64,000 nt of DNA from Viola odorata (Eukaryota; Streptophyta; Magnoliopsida; Malpighiales; Violaceae), in assembly GCA_963691705.1 (NCBI GenBank), contig OY829543.1, forward strand, positions 33,131,523 through 33,195,522. Direction: 5' to 3'. The first letter of the stretch is position 1. Each line of letters begins with the position of its first letter. The translations under genes and the position numbers were made by a program. The notes beneath the pieces were generated by a model, which was not told where the DNA came from, made no database searches, and saw nothing but the letters and a program-made list of their open reading frames with translations. Of the stretch, positions 21,037-30,740 are shown one piece after another.

Positions 21037-22139
21037 TATGTCGCGATATTTTGCCATTCCCTCCAACGATCAAATATCGCTTGGCTTTTATCTTTTGTCT
21101 TTGCGGCATAATTATTTTGAACATTGAATCTTTGTAAATCCTTGAGATGCCTTTAATATTTCTAGACAATCCCTTTATCGATATTCCTCTTTTATTTTTC
21201 TCATCGCGAGACTTCTCTCGTCACTGGGGTTGCCTTATCCTCATGGTGCGTTTACTTTCTTGAGCAGATCCTTGGTGTTTATACCAAGATGACCAAGATC
21301 TATGTCGGGTTGGCCTTTCGATAAGCCTATCGGTATCATGACCACCGCTCCTTCCGCTGCTCAGAAGTATTCTGCACATTTCTAATTGTAGATCATCAGT
21401 AACAAAACGAGATTTGAGAGATAGTGATTACCCGTAGGAGCCTGTTCGCTGCCATCATTAGGCTTTATCATGGAACCCGTTTCGAATCGCGTTTTCCCTC
21501 AGCTCTATACTTCGCCAGGGATTACTCATCCGGTTACTAGCTGGAATTACGCGATCCTTCACGTTTCCCTTATCTCTCGTTCGGCCTTTCTGAGTGCCTC
21601 ATCTCGTGAGCTGTCGGATCGGGACGGCTATCACAAGGCTAGGGAATTTTCACTTTTCTAGGCGTTGTCCTCTTGTTTAGAACCGTGTCCTTACTTAATG
21701 GTTTAGCTGCACCAGCCCGACCGTTAAGATAGGATTCTTGTTTCTAAACAGAGTTTCTAACTCTTTGGGGCGTGTCTTGTCTTGATGTACCGTCTCCACG
21801 AGATCGGTTATCATTAAAGAACTTTTCACTCCCAAAGATACCGGGCAGTGCCCTCACTTAGTGAGCCATCTGATCAAGATCGGTCATCACAAGGATAGGA
21901 CTTTTCACCCCCGGGGGCGTCAAGGATCTTTCAATCCGACGCTAATCAAGGATACACTGGGGTCGTGCCCTCACTTAGTGGGCCATCTGATCAAGACCGA
22001 CCATCACAAGGAGAGGACTTTTCACTCCCAGGGTACCCCCCTTTTTACCTGCACAAAAGCAACCACAAACCCACGAAAACTCTCCTATTGAGCGTTAGCC
22101 ACGGTTAGGGTCGTTATAATCCAAATAGTGCAGATAAAA
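21037..22139 (-). other. G5 spacer between integrase and gene D, with 117-bp repeats
   Basis: Non-coding on both strands as far as I can see. The part nearest the integrase (21780-22050) has a repeat unit of 117 bp marked by CTCACTTAGTGAG at 21853 and a variant at 21970. The segment 21340-21600 is the reverse-complement counterpart of G6 58800-59010. The spacer is therefore ancestral to both elements. Confidence 0.7.
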
Positions 22140-23597
22140 TTAAACTCTAGGATAATATAACTTCAAACGAGCGATATTCCAGGAGTTGGATAAGGGCGTA
22201 CCGTCAAGTGTCTCCAGGCGATAGGCCCCTCTTCCGACAACGTGGGTTACGCGATACGGTCCTTCCCAGTTAGGACTAAGCTTTCCCATACGTTGTCCGG
22301 TTGCTCGCCTGTCTCGGAGCACCAGGTCACCGTTTTTCAACAATCGCTCTTTGACCTGCCTGTTATGATAAGGGGCCATTTTTCTTTTGTAGTGTTGCGT
22401 TTTCAGTAGGACTTCTTCTCGAACCTCTGGTAACGCGTCCAGGTTAGCACGTAACCGTTCCTCGTTCAGTTCCTCACGAAAGTGAGCCACCCGTAGGCTC
22501 ATGGCCCCAATTTCCACTAGCGTAACGGCTTCAGTTCCAAAAGCCAAAGCGAAAGGCGTTTCTCCAGTGCTAACTTTTACGGTCATGCGGTATGCCCACA
22601 TCACATATGGCAATTCATCAGCCCACTTCTTCTTAGACCCCTCTAGGTTTTTCTTAATACCGCTGAGGATGCTCCTATTAGTTACCTCTGCCTGTCCGTT
22701 GGTTTGTGGGTGAGCCACGGAAGAGAATCTCTGCTCAATCCCGAATTCTGAGCATTGGTCTTTGAAGAATTGGCTGGTGAACTGGGTCCCGAATCTCATG
22801 ATAACTTGATGTTTGAAAAAACGCCATGTTTTTTCTGCCGTGATTGTGGCAACCGCTTCAGCTTCCGCCCACTTCGTAAAATAGTCCACAGCCACTATCA
22901 CAAATTTCAGTTGGGACCTTGCCTTTGGAAATGGACCCAGGATGTCAATCCCCCATTTGGCAAAAGGACAAGGGGCGATGATTTCCGATATTTCCGTGGC
23001 TGGACGTCGAGGAATTCTAGCAAATTCCTGACATTTGGGGCAAGCTTGTACATAATCGTGGCAATCCCTTCGTATGGTGGGCCAGTAGAATCCTGATCTG
23101 AAAACTTGTGACGCCATGGTGCCGCCTGACGCGTGCATTCCGCATATCCCTTCATGGATTTCGCGTAAGGTGTGAAGGCCCTCTTGTTCGGTTATACATT
23201 TGGCGGCGGGGTGAGAAAAACATCTTCGAATTAGATCCCCGTTATAGTACGTGCAACGAGCAGCCTGTCTTAGCACTTTTATCTTTTCAGCGTTACCGTC
23301 AAGCAGCTCTTCGTGCATCAGGTATTTTATTACCGGAATCCGCCAATCATTCTCGAGCTCATTCACACACAAAGAGGCTTGTTCCTCCATGAAGGACGGC
23401 ACCGATAGCTCACGATAATACACATCTTTAGGTATAGATGCTTCAGGATTCGCGGCCAGCTTGGCAAGGTAATCGGCTTCAGCATTTTCCTCTCGGGGAA
23501 CGTGCTCGAAGCTGACTTGCATGCCCTCTTTCTTTATTTCCACTAGTTCTCGCGTTACCTTAGAGAGGTACTGCACCATAATAGGTTCTCGAGCCTA
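22140..23597 (-). pseudogene. G5 integrase (second catalytic Asp deleted)
   Basis: Integrase would insert element cDNA into the nuclear genome. Read from 23597 down: end of RNase H linker, the HHCC zinc region (HEGICGMH near 23160, CPKCQEF near 23045), first catalytic Asp in VAVDYF (about 22885), catalytic Glu in QAEVTNR (about 22690) and a GPYRVT C-terminal motif with no chromodomain. Relative to G2 and G6, 30 bp are missing near 22788, exactly the ten residues around the second catalytic Asp (SDNG). The frame stays open to 22140, but the enzyme should be inactive. Confidence 0.9.
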
Positions 23598-25196
23598 AGA
23601 GTGTCTTGAGACCTGGTCAATTATCAGTTTGGAGTCTCCACAAATTTTTAGACGCAGATCTCATGTTTGGCCGGTATCGCGCCTTCCCTTGGAAGAAAAC
23701 TCTCTTCCTATTCTGAGTCCAGCTAGCAACGCCTCATATTCGGCTGCGTTATTGGACAAAGGTTGCAAGATTCGAATAGCATACCGTATATGCATATCGT
23801 GCGGCCCATTTATGAAGACTCCGGCCCCCGCCAGTTCTTGGTTTTTGGCTCCGTCCACATGAACGATCCAAAGATCCGTATATGTTTCTGGGAACGGGAG
23901 ATCCATATCGTTCCATTCCGCTTCAGGTACACCACTCAAAGGGTCCTCTGTGAAAGTACACTCCGCTATAAAATCAGCAAGGACCTGAGCCTTTACGGAT
24001 GGCCGGGACTGGTACCTCAAACCATATTGTTCGAGTTCTAGGGCCCAGATCAGCATTCTTCCTGAAGATTCAGGCTTTCGAAATATCCTCTTCAAGGGTT
24101 GGTCTGTAAGTACAACGATAGGATAAGACTGGAAGTATCGGTCCATCTTGCGGGCGGCTTGTATAAGGGCGAACGCTATTTTCTCAATACGAGCATATCG
24201 CAGTTCCGCGTCCTTTAAGACATGACTCACGAAGTAAACTGGGCGATGAGTGTGGTTATCGTCACGAATAAGGACGGCGCTGACCACTTCGTCTGCCGCG
24301 CCCAAGTACAAGTACAGGGTATCGCCGGACTCGGGCCTTGTCAATAATAAATCGGATGATAAATAGTCCTTTAAGTCCACAAATGCTTGCTCACATTCTG
24401 GGGTCCACCCGAACGTGGCTTTCGGTCGTATGACTTTGAAAAAAGGGAGGCACTTTTCTCCTTGCTTGGAGACGAATCGTCCCAGAGCGATAACGCGCCC
24501 CGTTAGCCTTTGCACTTCCTTAACGGTTCTCGGCGATATCATATCATGTATAGCTTTAACCTTGGAAGGATTAGGCTGGATACCTTTCTGGCTAACTACG
24601 TAGTCCAAGAACTTACCCGTCTGAAATGCAAACATGCACTTCCGGGGGTTTAACTTCATGCGATACCTTTTCATCACATCAAAAACTTCCTTTAGGTCCT
24701 GCAGGTGATCACGAAAATTCGCACTCTTCACCAGTATGTCGTCAACATATGCTTCCACATTTCTCCCTATTTGTTCCTCAAAAATCTTATTTGCCATTCG
24801 CTGAAACGTGGCCCCCGCGTTCTTTAGTCCAAATGGCATCGCTGTGTAACAATACGTGGCTTTAGGAGTAAGGAAGGTGGTCTTCTCCTCATCCTCTAGG
24901 GCCATAGGGATTTGATGATATCCGGAATTGGCGTCCAATGAGCTTAGATATGCGTACCCAGCGGTTTGATCAACCAACTGATCTGTGCGAGGAAGCGGGT
25001 AGCAATCCTTAGGACAAGCATCGTTCAAATCGGTGAAGTCAATGCACATACGCCAATCTCCATTGGGTTTAGGAACAAGAACCGGGTTGGCTAACCAAGT
25101 GGGATACTGTACTTCGCGAATGAAACCCGCGTCAAGGAGCTTTACAACCTCCTTTTCCACAGCCGACGCTTTTTCGGTGGAGAACGCCCGTCAGGG
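23598..25196 (-). pseudogene. G5 reverse transcriptase and RNase H (two stops)
   Basis: Reverse transcriptase has CIDFTDLNDACPKD, SLDANSGYHQI, AMPFGLKNAGATFQR and the active-site YVDD (24749 to 24735). RNase H follows with VHVDGAKN (about 23855), AAEYEAL (about 23735) and CGDSKLIID (about 23635). Two stops break the frame: TGA at 23661-23659 and TAG at 23597-23595, both where G6 has sense codons. The upstream frame is separated from gag-protease by a deletion at 25196. The RT motifs themselves look complete. Confidence 0.92.
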
Positions 25197-27955
25197 TCAA
25201 CGTTAAGCCTGTGCTCGGCTATTTCTCGTGATATACCTGGCATATCGGCGGGCTTCCATGCGAAATTTCCTTGGCATTTGTTCAGCAGCCGTGCTAGTTG
25301 AAGATTTTCCGCTGGGCTGAGCTTATCGCTGACCAGGAAGCTGGCTCCCTCTTTGCCTATCACTGATACGGGTACCATCTTGTCAAGGGGTTGAGCGCGC
25401 TTTTCATCACCCTGCTCGTAGGGGTCTGCCGCTATACACACGTATCTATCGCAGCTTGTCTGAGTCATGAGCGAATAGCATTCTGCCGCCAATTTCTGAT
25501 CACCTTTTATCGATACCACCCCGTCCCAGGAGGGGTATTTCATCTTTAGATGTTTTTGTGATATCGCCGCTCCAAAGCGATTGAGGAAAGGCCGTCCGAG
25601 TATGACGTTATAGGGCAGATTCAGATCCACAACAAGGAACAACAAATTCTCTGACCGTTTGTAAGTGTCTTCTCGGAAGTATACGGGTAAGGTGATTACT
25701 CCCGTAACAGGGATAGGGGTCCCATCCACTCCGACTATGGGTCTCTTACTAGGCGTTAACTCATCGTGGGGGCGTTTCATGAGATTGTAAGCTTCCAGCG
25801 AAAAAAGGTTCACGGCACTCCCGTTGTCCACAAGAGTCCTTCTTATACCATGACTGGCGATGACAGGTGTGACTACCAAGGCGTCATTATGGGGATAGAT
25901 AACGCCTTTTTCATCCTCTTCTGAAAAGGATAAGATCATGCGATCAAGTATGTCTATCGCTCCACCTTTCTTTGTTATGCCGTCTCGCGTACGCTTTTCC
26001 CCTTTCGCCACCATCGACTGTTCTGATTCATCTGCGTAGGGGATCCCTCCCGCTATGATATTGATTATGGGGATGTCGTCGCCATCTATCGCGAAGGTTT
26101 CCCCACCCTTTCCTTTGGGAGCGTTATCCGGCTGTGGGACTGGAGGGGGACTTGGTCGTTCGTTTGCCGCTCTTCTTATCGGATTGTTTCGGGCATCTTT
26201 CCTTACTTGAGTCGCAAATTCTCCCAGATATCCTTCCTCCACCAAGCGTTCTATCGCCCACTTTAATTCTCTGCAAGCCTCTGTGGAATGTCCTCTGGCT
26301 TTATGGAATTTACAGTAAGCGTTTTCTCTTTTGCCTAAAAGCACTCCAGGTTTCGTGGGTGCAGGATAACGGATAGGAAGATTTCGTTGTTCCGCTATCG
26401 CCAAGATCTCCGCTCTTGGTACATTCAAGGAGGGAAAATCCGGATCATACGCCCGATTTTTGTTAGCGTTCCCTTGACGTTGATGAGGGGAACTACCTTG
26501 TTTTCCTTTCGAGGAATTTCCTTTTTGCTTATCGTAGGTCTTTGGGATGTAATCTTTCCGTCGAGCGTAATCATCAGTGTAATGATCGTCAACCAGAGGA
26601 TTTGCGGGAGCGGCAGGGATGTGAGGTGCCCCAGGCGGCATATTAAATGTTCTATTTCTATTTTCTTCTTCTTCCATTTTCGCATAATTATGGGCTTTAA
26701 GTCTTAGTGCGTCCAAGGATATTGGAGGATCCACCATCAATGCATCTTTCAGTTTTCCATAGTGGCAGTTTCTTTTCAGAGCTTCTATGGCGAAATCAAT
26801 AGTAACGCCCGGCGTTAATGACATTTCCAGATCGAATCGGCTGAGAAGTTCTTTCAATGTCTCTTGGGGCTTCCGCTGTATGTCAAATAACGCTGCGGCA
26901 GATTTCCGAATTGGAATTGCTGTACTAAATCTGCTCCGAAATTTGGATTCCAACTGTGCGAAATTACTAATGGATCCGCCAGGAAGACCTTCAAACCAAA
27001 GACGAGCAACTCCCGATAAGGTCATAACAAATATCTGACATAAAGCCGCATCACTGTGGGTTTGAAACTGGACGAAATCCTTCACTTTGTTGATGTGCGA
27101 AATAGGATCTTTAGTACCATCATAAGTATCAGCGGGAAGCTTCACTCGCCTACTGACCCTGTGACGTCTTACACGACGACTGAAAGGGTGACCTGAGGTA
27201 TCATCAAGAATCTCACGCGCATGACGTGGGGGAGATATGTCTCCTTGTCGCCCTCCTTCCCTTGGTTCAGGTATATGATGTCGCCTGGGAGACCGACTGC
27301 GACTCCTGGGAGAACGACTTCGATATCTTCTGCTACTGGATCTTTCACTGTATACGGGAGATAAACTCCTGTTTGTTCCTTCCCTCCGTCCGGCCCAACG
27401 GTTTCTCAACGCCTCAAGCTGCCTGTCTTCCTGCAGAAGAAGTCTTTGCGGCATTTGTGGTACATAAGCCTCTACTCCTCCTTGAGTGAGCTGTACATGA
27501 CCAACCGGGGGATTTCCTGCGGATAAAGGCACTTGGGGGTTCTCTGGAAACAACGGGGGCAGAGGTCGATCAGCAACAATAGATGGTGTGAACATGACGC
27601 GAGGAGGAACGCTAGATCCAGAAGCACCAGGCGTGACTCTAGTGGCCATTTCAGTCAAATATTCCAAGCGGGAACGAAGGGCCGCTATTTCCATAGCAAA
27701 GGGATTTTCATTGTTAAGCACAGATCCTTCTAAAAGAGGAGTGTAAAGATCAGATCCCACCGTCTGTGATGAAGAAATGACCGTCTGTGAGGAGATAGAT
27801 CCTCCGGCGATCCCGACCAAGAGGTCCAGAGGTCCCGAGATAGTCGATTGCGTCGTCATAGAGAGATCAGCAGTAGCAAAAGGAAATAACCGCCTGCGAG
27901 TTGAGAAAGGAATATTGGAAAATGTAGACCGGTCTGGCTCCGATCTGGCTGTCAT
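25197..27955 (-). pseudogene. G5 gag and protease (frameshifted before RT)
   Basis: Start chosen at the ATG at 27955, at the same place after the primer region as in the relatives. About 920 codons stay open. Order: low-complexity N-terminus, Arg/Ser-rich block (about residues 215-240), gag core (DPISHINKVKDFVQFQTH near residue 283, LWFEGLPGGS), knuckle-like CKFHKARGHSTEAC near residue 546, protease LVDNGSAVN near residue 709 and ILGRPFLNRFG near residue 790. A 25-bp deletion relative to G6 after NVDP (about 25196) shifts the frame, so pol could not be made as one polyprotein. Confidence 0.92.
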
Positions 27956-28020
27956 AACCGTTCCGATCTCCCAACTAAACAGAGCTTGGCTATTAAGGAC
28001 GCTCACTTAATACACCAAAG

Positions 28021-28038
28021 CTCTCAATGAAAGCACCA
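28021..28038 (-). other. G5 primer-binding region
   Basis: TGGTGCTTTCATTGAGAG on the minus strand, two bases inside the right LTR. It fixes the orientation of G5 and makes 28041-28584 the 5' LTR. Confidence 0.85.
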
Positions 28039-28040
28039 TT

Positions 28041-28584
28041 TGATAAGATCCGAGATCTCTTCTGGTCGGAAACGGCTGCAGCAGCTAGTCGGATGGGAGG
28101 CGATCGGCGTCGGAGGTACCTGCAAGGCGCCGGAGGGGACTCCGGCGTAGACACTTCGATGCTTAAGTCAGTTCGAGTTTTCAGAATGGTAGAGGTTCTC
28201 CAAGATGATCCCGATCTTACCTTCTGTTTGGAATTCGTGGGGGTATTTATAGGCTTAAGATGGCGATACCTTACAGCGATAGGGGTAGGCAACGTTTGTA
28301 ACCATCGCTTCGGGCGATATCAGTTCCGTCATTGGGGCGATAATCATGTAGGGTCTATCGGGAGCGATATCCTCCTTGGTCCCCTAGGATGGGATGACGC
28401 CGTGCGCATAAAGGTGCATGAGATCCCCCCCCCCTCCCCCCCCCCCCCCGCTGTAGTCGACCATCCTAGGAAATTTCCGCTGGCCCAGGCGATAGGTTGG
28501 CATTTCAGGGAAGCGTATAGAAACTTGTCCGGGATTGATTCCGTAGCCCCAATGTTGCCGTCAGGAGCATTCCAATTGTTATCA
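28041..28584 (-). repeat. G5 5' LTR
   Basis: 544 bp, same content as the left LTR: minus-strand TATA (28252 to 28244), hairpin (28128-28147). The C run at 28425-28449 has grown to 24 C interrupted by one T, against 11 in the other LTR. It is followed by CTCTG (28585-28589). Confidence 0.95.
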
Positions 28585-28589
28585 CTCTG

Positions 28590-28825
28590 CTACTTAGGAG
28601 GGTAGCAAACGCTTTCCTTTGTCTGATTGTTCGCTAGAGAAAACTTCCTCCATTGATGCTGGTGCTGGAACGGTAGTGTCATTTACCAAGGAAAGGTCAG
28701 GCCCGTCAGGGCTCGGCTCGGAGAGGGGAGTGGATGAGCCCTTTTCACTCGCTAACGAGAAGATGCCGTTCCTGGATGACGACGGGGTTTATCATTATGG
28801 CATCTACTGGCCCGATGAGGATTAG
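28590..28825 (+). pseudogene. B' (G4) second part
   Basis: Continues the B' frame after the G5 insertion. It carries one TAG (28595-28597) and ends with the family signature (VDEPFSLANE, then YHYGIYWPDED and stop). AATAAAG near 28872 could be its polyadenylation word. Confidence 0.85.
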
Positions 28826-29314
28826 TGCCCTCATGTTAGGCATACTGTATATGCCTTTTGGCATCTTATGAATAAAGTGATGCTTTCTATCTTTTTCTCT
28901 TTGTCATTATCTTCCCGTCAGCGTGTTGGTCTTGTGGATAACTAACGCGAGGGGTTAGCCTTGCTGAGGTAACCATTTCTCGATTATTTGACTGTATCAA
29001 CTTTGTCGCCATGCGACGAATAACTTCTCTTTTTAGATTCTTTTAATATGTTTCCACGTGGCCGCCTTCTTTTTACACGCGTCTTAGCATGGTTGGTAGT
29101 TCAATTAATGCGGTGGCATTTGACCCTTTAAGAAGGGACCATTTTCTCTTTCCAACACATTTTGCCCCTGCTTTAAATTTTCTCTTTCGTCTTCCTTCGT
29201 CTTTTTCTCAGAAGAACTTCCTGGTCGCCCGCCGTCATCCGCCGAGTCACCCATAAATCTTCCCTTTTAAGGTACCCCTTCAATCCTTTCAGATTTCCTA
29301 TTTGTTGATTTATT
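28826..29314 (+). promoter_or_regulatory. B'-C' spacer with C' promoter (G4)
   Basis: No gene. CACGTG lies at 29055-29060 and a TTTAAG word near 29128, the same order as upstream of C in G5. Confidence 0.4.
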
Positions 29315-30740
29315 ATGGTTAGGAATAGGCCTCGCCAGGTTCTCTGGAGACCCGTGGATCCAGAGGTCGCACAATCACCCAGTATTTTTACGTACGATGT
29401 GGTTCTAATGGCCAAACTGGAGGAACACGGTGTTACCTTTCCCCCCAGATATGAGCCCTTTGTTCCTGAAAGCTACATGTGGCTTCATAATCCGGCGTGG
29501 GGTTTCTGTAGGCTAGTTTACTTTAAGATGTTCCTCTATGGTTTTCGCTTTCCCGTCCATGATTCAATACTAACGCTGCTGCAGGAGCACAACCTTAATC
29601 CTGCCCAGATAACTCCTTCTTCCTGGTTTGGGGTTTATGCCTTTCTTCGCGCTTGCAAGTTGAAGAACATTCTCACCCCATCCCTTAATTTATTTCGCAA
29701 ATTCTTTAGTATGAATTGTCACAATTGTTTAATCGGCATCACTCCTCGATGGGATGACGCGTTCGTGCAGTCATTCTGGCAGCGGTTTCGCGGTTTTGAG
29801 AGGGGTGTGGCTGACTAGAAAAGTAGTTTCTTCATTCTCGAGCTACCGTGCCGTTTGTGGCGCATTAACTTTAACCAGGAGCTCATAGGCCCCATTTGGA
29901 CAAATCCCACGGTACTGACCAGGACTGAGCTAGAGCAGGCTAATGCCTTGTTGGACGTGGATACCTGTTATCGTATCCGTGAATTTTCTTTGTTCAAGCC
30001 TCTGGAGGAGTGTGTTATGGGTGAGTCTGCCTTTTCTCGCATTTTCTTTACATACGTTCCTTGTCTTAACACGCTTCTTTTTTAGGAGACACTAACGGTC
30101 GATCATCTGGTAATGCTAACGCTTCTTTGAATGTAACGCCGCTCCAAACTTTACCAGCCTCTCCCCCTGACGAAGGCTCTACTCACCAAAGCGCTCGGCC
30201 CAAAGGGGAAGGACCAAGACAGTTGCTCGGGGAGGGCGAAGGCTCGGCGGCTCTGTCCGAGCTTCTCGTTTCATCGAGAATTGGCTACCAAATCGTCGCG
30301 GGATAACAGAATCAAGCCGACCCATAACAAGGGTATTTGATAGTGACAACGAGGATATGGATGTTAAACCAGACCTCCGCCATGCTTCTTCCTCTCACTG
30401 GAAAAAGCTTCGAACAAACACGAGTGGACGGGCTATCGGAGTTTCTTCTGTTAGTGCGGCGGCTGCTTCCATACCTGTCGTTTCATCCAAGGCAAGTACT
30501 TCTCAGTTGGTGAAGATTATTGAGGCGTCGGTTGCCACCCGTTCTACCGAGGCGGGGACCCCACCGGTGGCAGGCTTTCCTCCTACAACTATCGCTCCTG
30601 ATTCTCCAATTTCTCACTGTATTCCCGATGTAGTGGCCCCGTCTTCCTCTGCGGATTCAGTTGCTGAGTTGCCGCCTAAAGCCCTTCCACAATTGTTCTT
30701 CACTCCTGAAGAAGTGGATAACTCTGTATTTCTACACGGC
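29315..30740 (+). pseudogene. C' (G4): Transposase_28-like gene, truncated at a junction
   Basis: Starts MVRNRPRQVLWRP. Exon 1 (29315-30020) has FCRLVYFKMFLYGFRFPVH and FGVYAFLRACKL; a TAG at 29816-29818 replaces Trp. The intron is 65 bp (30021-30085), with the donor at the same codon as in C and C''. Exon 2 keeps the NVTPLQTLP start and the acidic ED-rich segment, with a frameshift near 30240-30300. Similarity stops near 30735, and the coiled-coil end is absent; beyond lies gene D'' in the opposite orientation. Confidence 0.8.

Larger units (their letters stand above)
12748..28584 (-). mobile_element. G5: complete Tat-type gypsy element, 15.8 kb, with antisense genes
   Basis: Bounded by LTRs at 12748-13278 and 28041-28584 and by the target duplication CTCTG (12743-12747 and 28585-28589). 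Gag-pol is on the minus strand, with the primer region next to the right LTR. The 8.9 kb between integrase and the 3' LTR carries four genes, A to D, on the opposite (plus) strand. The LTRs differ by three substitutions, one G-run base and a C-run length change, by eye, so the insertion is young. Yet gag-pol has a frameshifting deletion, two stops and an integrase active-site deletion. Confidence 0.95.
11507..30740 (-). mobile_element. G4 Tat-type element: 3' internal region with antisense genes, split by G5
   Basis: The gag-pol strand of G4 is the minus strand, inferred from its LTR. What survives is the 3' internal region with antisense genes A' (11708), B' (12561, interrupted by G5) and C' (29315). 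Gene D, integrase, pol, gag and the 5' LTR are missing beyond the junction near 30740. Confidence 0.8.

Noticed and set aside
28027..28605. 192-codon open frame across the G5 5' LTR
   Set aside because: It reads through the LTR on the non-coding strand; an LTR copy at 12748 shows the same frame by identity, not by selection.
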